Assembly: GCA_041859045.1 (NCBI GenBank)
Contig: JBHELB010000064.1
Coordinates: 1 to 64,000, forward strand
Origin: JBHELB01 sp041859045
GTDB lineage: Bacteria; Hydrogenedentota; Hydrogenedentia; Hydrogenedentales; SLHB01
DNA: 64,000 nt
Direction: 5' to 3'
Position numbers and translations under genes: made by a program. Each line of letters opens with the position of its first letter. The first letter of the stretch is position 1. This document shows, piece by piece, positions 43,943 to 52,667 of the stretch. A model generated the notes under the pieces. It searched no databases. It worked only from the letters and a program-made list of their open reading frames with translations, and had not been told where the DNA came from.

Positions 43943-46513
43943 ATGATGCAGGCGCAATGGGCAGGGCTCGTGGTGTGCGGTATTTTGTCCATGGTGCCCC
44001 AGGCGTGGGCGGCCTCCCCTTGGATCGAGAAGGCCGACTACAGTCGGGTCCACGTCGTCGTCCCGGAGGATGCGACCCAAGTCGAGAAAAGCGCTGCCGA
44101 CCTTCTTGTCGCGACGTGGAAGCAGGTAACCGGACATATGCCGAGTGTCAGCGCCGCGCCTTCCGATGGGCCCAATGTCTGGATTGGAACTTCTCTGATT
44201 CCTGCGGTGTGGAAGGACGACCTCAAGCTTGATGCGTTAGGTTTCGACGGCATTCTATTGCACACGATGCTGGCTGCGACCGGGAAGAATCTCATTTTGA
44301 CCGGTGGGGAAGGGAACCCGCTCAGCAAAGGCACGATGTTCGCCGTGTACGAGTTCTTCGAGCAGTGTTGCGGTGTGAGGTGGCTTACACCGAGCGTCAC
44401 ACATATCCCCGCTGCGCCGGAGTCCATTCCGACGCTCGACTATCGCTACACGCCCCCCATGAAATACCGCGACATTGGCGGTTGGTCTGAGACCATCCCG
44501 GGCGCCATGCGCCAGAATTCGCCGTTTATCTACGGACAATACGGGCATTCGCTCTATATGCTCCTGCCGCCGGACAAATATTTCGCCGAGCACCCGGAGT
44601 ACTATTCCGAGATTAGGGGCAAGCGCATCGCGACGGTCGGGCTCGACTGGGAGAACGTCAATGCAGCCCTAGAGAACATCCAGGCAGCCCTCGCCCGTCC
44701 CGAGGAGAGTGGCCAACTGTGCATGAGTAATCCCGCCACCGCCGAGGCGATTGCGCAAGAGATCGAAGAGCGCATGAAGGCCAACCCGAACGCCAACGTG
44801 TGGTCGGTCAGCCAAATGGACTGGAGCAATAATTGCACCTGCGATCAGTGCCGCGCGCTCGACGAGGCGGAAGGCACGCCGGCAGCGTCGCTCATCACCG
44901 GCGTCAATCGCGTCGCCGAATTGATCGAGAAGAACCACCCCGGCGTATACATCCAAACTTACGCCTACACCTACACGCGGCGTCCCCCGAAGACGATTCG
45001 CCCGCGTCACAATGTCATCGTGCAGTTTTGCAGTATCGAGTGCGATTTCGCGCGCTCTTTCGACGACCCCGAGTCCAAGATTAACCGTGCATTTGTCGAC
45101 GACCTGCTGGGATGGGAGAAACTCGGCGCAAACATCCTGATCTACAACTATCCCGTCAACTGCACGTATGCGATGCGCCCGTATCCGTACGAGTATGTCT
45201 TCGCAAAGAACATGCGTTTTTTTGCCAAGCACGGTATTATCGGGGTGTATGAACAAGGCCAATGGGACAAGGCGTCTGCTTTCGGGTATCTCAAGCCCTA
45301 CGTGATGAGTCGCTTACAGTGGGACCCGAATCGAGACGCCGACCAGTTGATTGACGAGTTCTGCACTCTCTACTACGGCCCCGCCGCGCCGCATATGCGC
45401 GCGTTCTTCAATCTCTGTCATAACACCCTGCGCAAAAGCGGAGCGCAGATGCCTCTGTTCGACGACGCCGGTTGGTTGAGCCAGGAATTTGTGGCCAAAG
45501 GCGAGAAGATATTCAAGCGCGCGTTTGCCGCCGCCAACACCGAGGAGATTCGGCAGCGCGTCGATCTCGATTATTTTCAAGTCCAGTATGCGGCGCATCT
45601 GTGCAAGCCCACCTATCGCTATCGTGAGGACAAAATCGTTGTCGAGCGCCCGCCGCATCTCTCCGCCGACGAACTGATGGCTCGCCTGGATGCGCTCGGG
45701 ATCCGCAAAGCATGGCCCGCCTACTACTTCCCTCTGGACGACCTCCGTCCGACGCTCGCGCAACCCTACGCTTCCGGCACAAGCGAGACGCCGCTCATTC
45801 GCCTCGAGAACGCGCGCTACGTCGTGTGGATTGCGCCGGAGTTGCAGGGTTCGATACTCCGCTGGCGCGACAAGAAGTTCGGCATCGAGTTATTGAAGGG
45901 CTTTGAGACGTGCGGCACCGGACGCGGCACATACCAGGAATGGAGCACGTTCCCTGGGGCAGGGGATGGCCCCTCCGCGCCCATCTATATTGCCAAAGAA
46001 CAGTCGCCGCAACGCGCGATCATCGAAGGCAAGAGCAACACGGGCCTTGTCATCACGCGCGCCATGTCGCTCGACGGCAAGGACGGGGGCCTGCGTATGG
46101 CAATACGCATCACTAACACCGCCGACGCGCCGCAGCCCATTCCTTTGCGCGCGCATCCGGAGTTCTACTGCCAGCGCCTTGGCGATATCCCCGAGTTTTG
46201 GGTTCGCACGGCAGACGGCTGGAAACAGACCATCAAAGAAGAGCAACGAAGCAACACGTTGGGCGTTGATACGCTCAAGCCTGACCCCGCGGGCGAATGG
46301 GCCGTGTCCTTGCTCAACGGCAAATTCAGTCTGGTGAACACCTATGACGCCGCGCAACTGGAAAAGCTGATTTACTTTTACAATACCGGCGGCGGTATGG
46401 AGCAAGTGAATCTCGAATTGGTCCCGCCGCGCAAGGTACTGCAGCCCGGCGAGTCGCACACGATCGAGACGACCTATCGCGTGGAGCCCGGGCGCCCAAG
46501 TGCGTTCAAATAG
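43943..46513 (+). CDS. secreted DUF4838 protein, glycoside-hydrolase-like
   Basis: 856 residues from ATG 43943 (GGAAGGGA upstream); earlier in-frame starts would bury the signal peptide MQAQWAGLVVCGILSMVPQAWA. The N-terminal part resembles the alpha-glucuronidase N-terminal domain (VHVVVPEDATQVEKSAADLL, IGTS). The middle is a TIM-barrel-like DUF4838 region (SVSQMDWSNNC, CDQC, WEKLGANILIYNYP, GVYEQGQW), and the C-terminus is beta-rich. DUF4838 proteins are common in polysaccharide-degrading PVC bacteria and relatives, but catalytic residues are not established. It has no visible partner; neighbours are kdp genes and the convergent qat operon. Confidence 0.82.
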   Translation: MMQAQWAGLVVCGILSMVPQAWAASPWIEKADYSRVHVVVPEDATQVEKSAADLLVATWKQVTGHMPSVSAAPSDGPNVWIGTSLIPAVWKDDLKLDALGFDGILLHTMLAATGKNLILTGGEGNPLSKGTMFAVYEFFEQCCGVRWLTPSVTHIPAAPESIPTLDYRYTPPMKYRDIGGWSETIPGAMRQNSPFIYGQYGHSLYMLLPPDKYFAEHPEYYSEIRGKRIATVGLDWENVNAALENIQAALARPEESGQLCMSNPATAEAIAQEIEERMKANPNANVWSVSQMDWSNNCTCDQCRALDEAEGTPAASLITGVNRVAELIEKNHPGVYIQTYAYTYTRRPPKTIRPRHNVIVQFCSIECDFARSFDDPESKINRAFVDDLLGWEKLGANILIYNYPVNCTYAMRPYPYEYVFAKNMRFFAKHGIIGVYEQGQWDKASAFGYLKPYVMSRLQWDPNRDADQLIDEFCTLYYGPAAPHMRAFFNLCHNTLRKSGAQMPLFDDAGWLSQEFVAKGEKIFKRAFAAANTEEIRQRVDLDYFQVQYAAHLCKPTYRYREDKIVVERPPHLSADELMARLDALGIRKAWPAYYFPLDDLRPTLAQPYASGTSETPLIRLENARYVVWIAPELQGSILRWRDKKFGIELLKGFETCGTGRGTYQEWSTFPGAGDGPSAPIYIAKEQSPQRAIIEGKSNTGLVITRAMSLDGKDGGLRMAIRITNTADAPQPIPLRAHPEFYCQRLGDIPEFWVRTADGWKQTIKEEQRSNTLGVDTLKPDPAGEWAVSLLNGKFSLVNTYDAAQLEKLIYFYNTGGGMEQVNLELVPPRKVLQPGESHTIETTYRVEPGRPSAFK

Positions 46514-46730
46514 CCTCGGGACAAGCTGCAGGTGACGCGGGGAGGCGCCTGAGGTTTCCGACATCATTCCGCCGGTCAATCGGTCGCTTTTTGGAAGAGT
46601 GAGAAATTTCGGCCCTCGGCCACGTAGAACGTCTTGTCCGTCGCAAGTTGCGAGCATTGAAGACTTGCGCGTATCCAGGAAGCGCTTCAGCAGAACTTCC
46701 ACCCAAGGGGCATGCTCCGCCAAAAACAGC

Positions 46731-46769
46731 AACGCCCTCTCGTGCGCGGCTTTGCGCAGAGAGGGCGTT
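46731..46769 (-). terminator. intrinsic terminator of the qat operon
   Basis: AACGCCCTCTC pairs with GAGAGGGCGTT, and an inner TGCGC/GCGCA continues the stem around loop GGCTTT with one bulged G (16 pairs). Read on the minus strand, the stem is followed by GCTGTTTTTG. It lies about 59 bases after the qatD stop. On the plus strand the trailing sequence is only mildly T-rich. Confidence 0.75.
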
Positions 46770-46827
46770 CGCCTTGTTCTCTTTGGTGGAGGATTCAGTC
46801 TTGGACTCGGAAAATCTCCATTTCAGC

Positions 46828-47577
46828 CTATGCCGCTCCGTTGTGTGAATGGCGCGAAACAAGTTGTCGAAGATTGCCGAGTAGTATGCTCCTGACGGCC
46901 TCCGGCGATTCATTCCACAAACGCCCAAGTGCGGACTCTGCCTCCGGAACGTCCCACGGCATCATTGGGCCTGATTTTCCTCGAACGAAAGGCCCGTCAG
47001 TCTCTGTCAGAATTCGTTCTCTGGGCATGGCGGCAACGAGTTTCTGTCCCTTCTGACCAGTCAACATTGCCATCCCAACGCTGAACCAACATCCGCATTC
47101 GACCGCTCTTTCAAGTTCTTTGAGGGTTCCCGAAAACCAATGCAGCACCGGCGTTCCTGCGCGTAAACTGTCGCCGAGGACATCCAGTACATCGGAGGCC
47201 GCGTTTCTCGAGTGAACGCTCATGATACGCCCGCCTTTCTGTGCGCAGGCCACAAGAATCTCTTCCAGAACGCGGCGCTGCAGTGGGAGCGTGCTTTTCA
47301 GCTTCGCAGACCCATCAAGTCCGATTTCGCCGACATAGCTGGCATCATCCAGAAGTTCACGAAAGAGCGATATCTCGGAGTGCCGTTCCGCAACAAGCTC
47401 CGGATGAAGCCCAAGCGCCACCTTGATCCTGCGAACCCCCGCAACGACACTGCAGGTTCCTTGCCATGCCCTCGGCGTTGTGGTGACTGCGAGAAGATAC
47501 ATGCCCTCGGCGTCCACTCTCCGCGTAATCGATACGGGGTCGGGATACAAGTCAAGATGACAGTGGAAATCGATCAC
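46828..47577 (-). CDS. qatD: QatD, TatD-family metal-dependent DNase of the Qat defence system
   Basis: 249 residues of the TatD/YcfH amidohydrolase fold: metal ligands in DFHCHLDL (H5, H7), GEIGLD, SVHSRNA, LHWFSG and the late aspartate in LTETDGP. Alone it could be housekeeping TatD, but it overlaps qatC by four bases and closes the qatABCD order, which defines Qat. In Qat all four genes are needed for phage protection; QatD presumably acts on nucleic acid. The metal sites are intact. An intrinsic terminator follows. Confidence 0.88.
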   Translation of the reverse strand: MIDFHCHLDLYPDPVSITRRVDAEGMYLLAVTTTPRAWQGTCSVVAGVRRIKVALGLHPELVAERHSEISLFRELLDDASYVGEIGLDGSAKLKSTLPLQRRVLEEILVACAQKGGRIMSVHSRNAASDVLDVLGDSLRAGTPVLHWFSGTLKELERAVECGCWFSVGMAMLTGQKGQKLVAAMPRERILTETDGPFVRGKSGPMMPWDVPEAESALGRLWNESPEAVRSILLGNLRQLVSRHSHNGAA

Positions 47578-48854
47578 AGGACCCCCGAAAAGCGAAGGAA
47601 CCCTTCAATCTCGCCAAGACCCCGTTCAATGACCGCCTTGTAGGGCGTCGTGTCCCCAATCTGGGCATAGTTCAACGCCCCTCCAATCCAACTACCCAAT
47701 CCATAACGCCTGACCTGCTCCACGGCCACAGCAGCCGCGCGCACGTCATCAAAGTCTCTATGGGACGAGTCGGCAATCGAAAGGTTGCTGTATCGATAGA
47801 TCGTTCCATCGGCTTGGCCCCAAAGGTGGACGGCGGCGCGGCGCACAAGGCACGGCACGCATCGGCCGCAATGAACATATCCCATCCGAGAAAATCGCCC
47901 GCAACTGGTTGCATCGAAAGCGTTCCGTAGCAGCATCTGTTGATTCTGACAACCGGACAGCATCTCGCCCTTTGTTCTGAATTGGTAGGGGTTGGTCAGA
48001 TTCACGCGGCATTCAGCCGTGTCCAGCACCGCCTGCAATGACTTCAGGAAGAACGGATGCGTGGTTCGGGTGCTGAGACTTCCCAAGCGCAACGGGGTCA
48101 AGGGAACGTTCATGCTGATGAAACCATTCTCGGGAATGAACAGGTCGACGCTCTCTCCTCGAACATGCCTGTCGAGTGATGTCGCGGCCAACACTCCGTA
48201 TGCAATGAATATCAGCGAACGGGACCTCTGTGAATGTTCGATGTCGCCGAGCGGATTTGCGCAATGGTTGAGCTGCAAATGACGTAAACCGCCACCGATC
48301 TGACGCGCGAAGTTCCTCTGACTGGTTTTGTCACCTCTCGATACTTGGCTTACGAGAATCGGATGGCGATTCTGAGCCGACAAATCCAGGGCGCCGACCA
48401 AGCTGTCCATTCCACCAGACAAGAGGCAAATGGAATCCTCTTGTGGAAGAACGGGTCTGCGGGGTGGCGGCGGCGTAGAATTGCCGGCCGTAAACGACAG
48501 ACTCCAGATGTCGCCGGTGAGAAATCTCAAGGCACTTGCGATAGCCGTTGCCTGCGGAGCCCAGAAATCGGGGTCAATCAGCGAAACGGACAGTTCAAGT
48601 ACTCTGGTCCATCCATCGGAACTTCGAGAACGGCTTACAGCGGAATCCGCGGCCACAACGCCAAGTGCTATGGACAACAAATCCCAGGCACGGGTGTTCG
48701 GAGATAGTCCGCTCCGAGAGATCATTCCAAGGAGCGACCCACCCACCGACCCTACTTGCGCCTGGTTTGAGTTTCCATACAGGACGAAGCACAATGTGTC
48801 TGCGGGCGGCGGCGACGGCAGAGCATTCTGGGGGGCGCATATTATCCGCATCAC
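47574..48854 (-). CDS. qatC: QatC, QueC-like PP-loop protein of the Qat defence system
   Basis: 426 residues. The PP-loop ATP-pyrophosphatase motif SGGMDS is at 146-151, preceded by about 140 residues not found in QueC. A zinc site is visible in HCGRCVPC. QueC makes the 7-cyano-7-deazaguanine precursor preQ0; QatC-type proteins use the fold in anti-phage defence, probably to modify nucleic acid or protein. The start overlaps qatB and the stop overlaps qatD (ATGA each). It is much longer than QueC (about 220-230 residues), supporting the defence assignment. Confidence 0.9.
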   Translation of the reverse strand: MMRIICAPQNALPSPPPADTLCFVLYGNSNQAQVGSVGGSLLGMISRSGLSPNTRAWDLLSIALGVVAADSAVSRSRSSDGWTRVLELSVSLIDPDFWAPQATAIASALRFLTGDIWSLSFTAGNSTPPPPRRPVLPQEDSICLLSGGMDSLVGALDLSAQNRHPILVSQVSRGDKTSQRNFARQIGGGLRHLQLNHCANPLGDIEHSQRSRSLIFIAYGVLAATSLDRHVRGESVDLFIPENGFISMNVPLTPLRLGSLSTRTTHPFFLKSLQAVLDTAECRVNLTNPYQFRTKGEMLSGCQNQQMLLRNAFDATSCGRFSRMGYVHCGRCVPCLVRRAAVHLWGQADGTIYRYSNLSIADSSHRDFDDVRAAAVAVEQVRRYGLGSWIGGALNYAQIGDTTPYKAVIERGLGEIEGFLRFSGVL

Positions 48855-49696
48855 AAATACTCCTCGAACACGCCGAAGGTATCTCGCATCACCTCATTTG
48901 TAAGTGAGGCTGCATTCTCGCGCGTCAATCTCGTTCCCGAGTCGGCTCGTCTTCGGAAACACGCGGCTACCTTTTCTCTGACGTAATCGCTCATTTCCTG
49001 AAGCCGATTCACGGCGGCCCTGTAGTCGGGAGCCTTTTCCATTACCGCCTTCCCGACATCCAACTGTATTCTGTGCCAAATGTCATGTGCGACATACGCA
49101 TGAGTCACCGAATCAATCTGCTCATGCGACAACGCGGTAAGGTCTGTGGCGGGCTCAGCCTCGAGAAGCTCACTGAAGGCCCTTGCCATAGAATCCCTGC
49201 TCGCCTCTGCATCTTGTGTTCCATCAACAGGGCGGATGAACTCGATGATGAGATCCCTGATCTCCTCTGACGAGCGCCCCACAAGTCTTGCGGCTTCCAG
49301 AGCATGACCTGGTGCAAATGCTTGGCCGCGACTCAGTGTGTCGAGCACACCATAAAGCGAGCCTACCGTCTTGGACGTCGCCGACATTCTTTGCGAGGCG
49401 CGACGGGCGCCACCAAGCCCAGTGCGGACGTAACGAGCGATACCGGCGCGCATATCGTCTTGAGAGCCAGTCCGGGCAAATCTTCCCAGGCTTGTGCGGC
49501 TCCCTCTGAAACGGCCCGGCAGGGCAAGGCCCTGAGTGCTTGGTTGGGTGTTGCTGTCGGGGAGCACAGGGTTTAGCGAGCCTTGCGTCTGCATGCCGCT
49601 ATCAGGCGCATCCCCTTGAGCGGGAATGGGTGATACCCAAGGCGGAATCATCGGCACGCCGCCTCCAGGACCTCCGCTGGATGCAGACGTTCCCAT
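48851..49696 (-). CDS. qatB: QatB, conserved protein of the Qat defence system
   Basis: 281 residues from ATG 49696, which begins MGTSASSGGPGGG followed by a proline-rich IPPW segment, the usual QatB start; the frame extends upstream but would lose this. The rest is mostly helical (GRSSEEIRDLIIEFIRPVDG, here only its ends GRSSEEI and FIRPVDG) with no catalytic motif I can see. Its start overlaps the qatA stop by one base (TGATG) and its stop overlaps qatC. Biochemical role is unknown in the family. Confidence 0.85.
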   Translation of the reverse strand: MGTSASSGGPGGGVPMIPPWVSPIPAQGDAPDSGMQTQGSLNPVLPDSNTQPSTQGLALPGRFRGSRTSLGRFARTGSQDDMRAGIARYVRTGLGGARRASQRMSATSKTVGSLYGVLDTLSRGQAFAPGHALEAARLVGRSSEEIRDLIIEFIRPVDGTQDAEASRDSMARAFSELLEAEPATDLTALSHEQIDSVTHAYVAHDIWHRIQLDVGKAVMEKAPDYRAAVNRLQEMSDYVREKVAACFRRRADSGTRLTRENAASLTNEVMRDTFGVFEEYL

Positions 49697-51567
49697 CAGC
49701 GATCTTCCTTCAGTGTGTTCTTGATTGCATTCTTGACTGGTCCTGAAATCCCTTGTTGCGATGACCATTTTTGCAGGACTGCCGGTCCCCACGGTTTGTC
49801 GGCAATGAGCGGCACAATCGCAGCGGTGACCTGTTGGCCGGGGATTTCGGTCAAGAAATCAGCAAGACGCTGCCCCTGTTCCTCGTTGGCAGCAGCGACC
49901 GTGAGACATCCGTAGAGAATTTGAGGAGTTCCCCACTGTTGTTCCTGACGCGCCCGTGCAAGCAGCCGTTCCATAATCTGGTGGCTCTGAGCCTTTGATA
50001 CTTGCCGAACCTGCGTAACGATTGGCTCCAGGACTTGCTTGGATTCCAGCAGGGCCGCAAGCAGAGCCGCGGCTTCGGAAGACATCTGGTCGGCAGGGGT
50101 TATTAGGGGTAAATGCTCTCGACTGACGTACATGGCAGGGCGCAGGTCCAAGTCCGCAAAAGACGGCGCCAATGCCAGCCAATCTCGCACAAAAGCGTTT
50201 TTCCAGCCTGTTGGAGGATCATCGTACTCTTCTCCCGCCGCCACAGCTTCTTCCAGCTTCTTTATGAACCGTGCCTTGCCTTCATCGTCTTCATTCACCG
50301 CTTTTACAAGTTCCCGGTAGGCCGATTCCTCAGCGCAACGCTCGAAGATGAGCAGTTTTGCCAGAACTTCTTCATCGACAGTCACGCCCTGCAGTTTGGC
50401 GATTGACATTCTGATGAATACCGTGTTGAGGAAACGTTTTATGAGGCGAGGATTGCCTGAGATCTTGGTCGCGGTGGCCATAATCGGCGCAAGGCGATCC
50501 GCGATGCCCAGCTTGGTCCTCAATTCCGGGGAGCAACCCTCAATCAAGGGAATCACGAAGGCTCCGTCTACGCGTTTGCCTCGCCATGATTCGCCCAACT
50601 GCTTGCAAATCTGCTTTCTTATGTCCTCGCGCTTGTCCGCAGACAGGCCGCTGTTCTCAATGAACAACAGCATCATGTACGCGCGGACGTCCTGTGTTCC
50701 AAGCGGGGGGATGCGTATGGGAATCTGGATCAGTTTGTCGAAGTAGTTCGTGACGAGATCATCGTTCAACGACACGTCTTTGAAGTGCGTCCGGACTGCC
50801 TCTCTTATCATCCTGTCGTCAGCGGCAATGATGAACGCCGTATGGTCGAGAAATAGGAACAGCCTGATCGCTTCCAGCGTAGTGATTGCCGTGTTCGGCA
50901 GACACCGGTCGAGGTCGTCAATGAAAACCACCAACGTCACCTTCTGTTCCTCGAGCACTTCTTTGAATTGACGCCGTAGGTTGTGAATCTCTTTCGGAGG
51001 GGAAGTCTCGACAGGAGAGTCGATAAGCCCCTTGGCTTCCTCGGCCACTTTCTTCCCGCTTTCGACAGCGGTATCCACCGAATCGGAATCCACGTTCCCC
51101 TGTGTGAGTTTCTGTGCGAGACTCAGACCGGCGCCTATGATCCCCGTAGGTGGAAGGCCAAGCGCCATCTCTGCGGCTGGCCTCAGTATCAGACCTGCCG
51201 TTCGTAACCAGTTCACGCGTCGAAGCAAGGCGACCACTTTCTGTGTTGGCGTCTTATTGTCTTCTGCGTGTTTGAGCAGGCTTTGAGCGATGACATCCAT
51301 GAGGGCCGCGCGTGCGTCGTCATAGCCTTGGTAGAGCCACGCGTCGAAATCGACGAACAGGAAAGAGCCGTCCCCGCGTTCAGAGAGAGCAGCCTTAATC
51401 AACTCCAACATGCTCGACTTGCCGACACCCCAGCTACCGCACACACCAAGCGATACGGGTTGTCCTTGAGCTTGGACAATCATCTCGGCTGCCGTGTCGG
51501 CAACAATCCTGAAATTCAGAAAGTCGCGGTTCGTTTCGTTGTCAGACCACATCTTCGGGCGCTCCAT
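49696..51567 (-). CDS. qatA: QatA, KAP-family P-loop NTPase of the Qat defence system
   Basis: 623 residues. Walker A GSWGVGKSS is at 44-52, and Walker B lies in VVFIDDLDRCLP with the DDLDR typical of KAP NTPases. A small hydrophobic stretch near residues 125-160 (AEMALGLPPTGIIGAGLSLA, ends AEMALGL and GAGLSLA) may be the membrane-associated insert seen in KAP proteins. The C-terminal part is helical. It heads the qat operon; the 237 bases upstream to the DUF6431 gene should hold the promoter. Motifs are intact. Confidence 0.9.
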   Translation of the reverse strand: MERPKMWSDNETNRDFLNFRIVADTAAEMIVQAQGQPVSLGVCGSWGVGKSSMLELIKAALSERGDGSFLFVDFDAWLYQGYDDARAALMDVIAQSLLKHAEDNKTPTQKVVALLRRVNWLRTAGLILRPAAEMALGLPPTGIIGAGLSLAQKLTQGNVDSDSVDTAVESGKKVAEEAKGLIDSPVETSPPKEIHNLRRQFKEVLEEQKVTLVVFIDDLDRCLPNTAITTLEAIRLFLFLDHTAFIIAADDRMIREAVRTHFKDVSLNDDLVTNYFDKLIQIPIRIPPLGTQDVRAYMMLLFIENSGLSADKREDIRKQICKQLGESWRGKRVDGAFVIPLIEGCSPELRTKLGIADRLAPIMATATKISGNPRLIKRFLNTVFIRMSIAKLQGVTVDEEVLAKLLIFERCAEESAYRELVKAVNEDDEGKARFIKKLEEAVAAGEEYDDPPTGWKNAFVRDWLALAPSFADLDLRPAMYVSREHLPLITPADQMSSEAAALLAALLESKQVLEPIVTQVRQVSKAQSHQIMERLLARARQEQQWGTPQILYGCLTVAAANEEQGQRLADFLTEIPGQQVTAAIVPLIADKPWGPAVLQKWSSQQGISGPVKNAIKNTLKEDR

Positions 51568-51810
51568 TCAATCTACATTCGGGGAGACCGGACAATAGTT
51601 GCTGGGACTGACAGCTCAAACAAGCCTGACGCCGAGCCTCCCCGGAACAATTCGGCAAGGATCTCAGACTGATCTACTCCATTGTTTCACCAAACGTATC
51701 CGTGAATCAATGCGCGGTGAAAAGATCACGTATCGGGACAATCGTCACAAGACTGAGCAGCCAAAGGGCTTAGACATGACTTCTGTGAAGACGATCCAAA
51801 AAAGGTGCCC

Positions 51811-52443
51811 ATGTCAGATGATCGAACCAAGGCAGCGATCGCCGATGACGATAACGCGCTGGCGCGAGGAGGAAATACCTGTCCTTGTCAATCCTGCCCA
51901 TGCTGTCGAGGTGTCCCGAAACGGTTCGCAAAATACGGCGTGCGGGAACGGGTCTTTCTTGTTCTCGTCGATGGAACCGTATGCAGAACTACCGGACGAC
52001 TCGCCCGATGGAAGTGCCCTCTCTGCAAGAAGACCTTTACGGTCTACCCAGATTTCGCTCTGCCTTTCAAGCGATACACACGGCCAGACGTTATCGCTCT
52101 GTGCGAAAAGTATCTGGCCCACGAATGGACGACCTACCGGGACACGGTCTGCGACAACGGAATGCCGCTGTTCTACCCGGAAAAGGAACCTGACCCTTCG
52201 TGGTGGAAGCAGGCCGACGAAGATGAAGTCGATCCAGACACCTGTGCGCCAGCCTTGTCCCACACCGCGCTCTACCGCTGGCTGACAACCCTCGCCAACC
52301 CCGGCTTCCCGGACATGCAGCATGAACCCTCATCCGGGGCTGTGCGTGCCCCATGCCGGGTCTCCCCAAACAAGTTCCGTAGCGAGGAACGTCGGCAAGC
52401 TCTCGAACGGTGCGCAGAACTTCTCCAAATTCCGCCGCCTTGA
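51811..52443 (+). CDS. DUF6431-like zinc-ribbon protein
   Basis: 210 residues from ATG 51811 (AAGG five bases upstream; GTG 51805 is alternative). Cysteines in CPCQSCPCC and, after a short strand, KCPLCKKT look like a zinc ribbon. The text ARWKCPLCKKTFTVYPDFALPFKRY (ends ARWKCPLCK and FALPFKRY) is the pattern of DUF6431/transposon-associated zinc-ribbon proteins. The C-terminal part is helical. It runs in the same direction as the recombinase 225 bases on, so it may belong to the same mobile module. Family call is from memory and moderate. Confidence 0.65.
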   Translation: MSDDRTKAAIADDDNALARGGNTCPCQSCPCCRGVPKRFAKYGVRERVFLVLVDGTVCRTTGRLARWKCPLCKKTFTVYPDFALPFKRYTRPDVIALCEKYLAHEWTTYRDTVCDNGMPLFYPEKEPDPSWWKQADEDEVDPDTCAPALSHTALYRWLTTLANPGFPDMQHEPSSGAVRAPCRVSPNKFRSEERRQALERCAELLQIPPP

Positions 52444-52509
52444 GGACCTCCCCGCGTCGACAAAATCCATCCCCGAGTTGGCAACAGGAATCGAGCGAAG
52501 CTCGGCTAC

Positions 52510-52529
52510 AATTTCCGCATTGCGAAATT
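52510..52529. promoter_or_regulatory. near-perfect palindrome ahead of the recombinase operon
   Basis: AATTT, a bulged C, CGCA, T, TGCG, AAATT: nine pairs around a single central base with one bulge. It lies about 140 bases before the recombinase ATG, between the DUF6431 gene and an operon encoding two ParB-type proteins. It could be an operator, a ParB-binding (parS-like) site or recombination site. No experimental or comparative support is available here. Confidence 0.45.
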
Positions 52530-52667
52530 TGGAAAAGCCGAAAGCCCGGAGCGAGAGTGCGTTCCAAACGCCAAACTCGGCATGTCGCAAGTAGTCGCGA
52601 GTCTCGCACAGAACGCACGGTGTTGTTTCCCGGTCCTCCGGGCATCATGGTAAGGAGTCGAATAGAA

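Noticed and set aside
46828..47577. Housekeeping TatD
   Set aside because: Its overlap with a QueC-like gene and the qatA-B-C-D order make QatD the better assignment.
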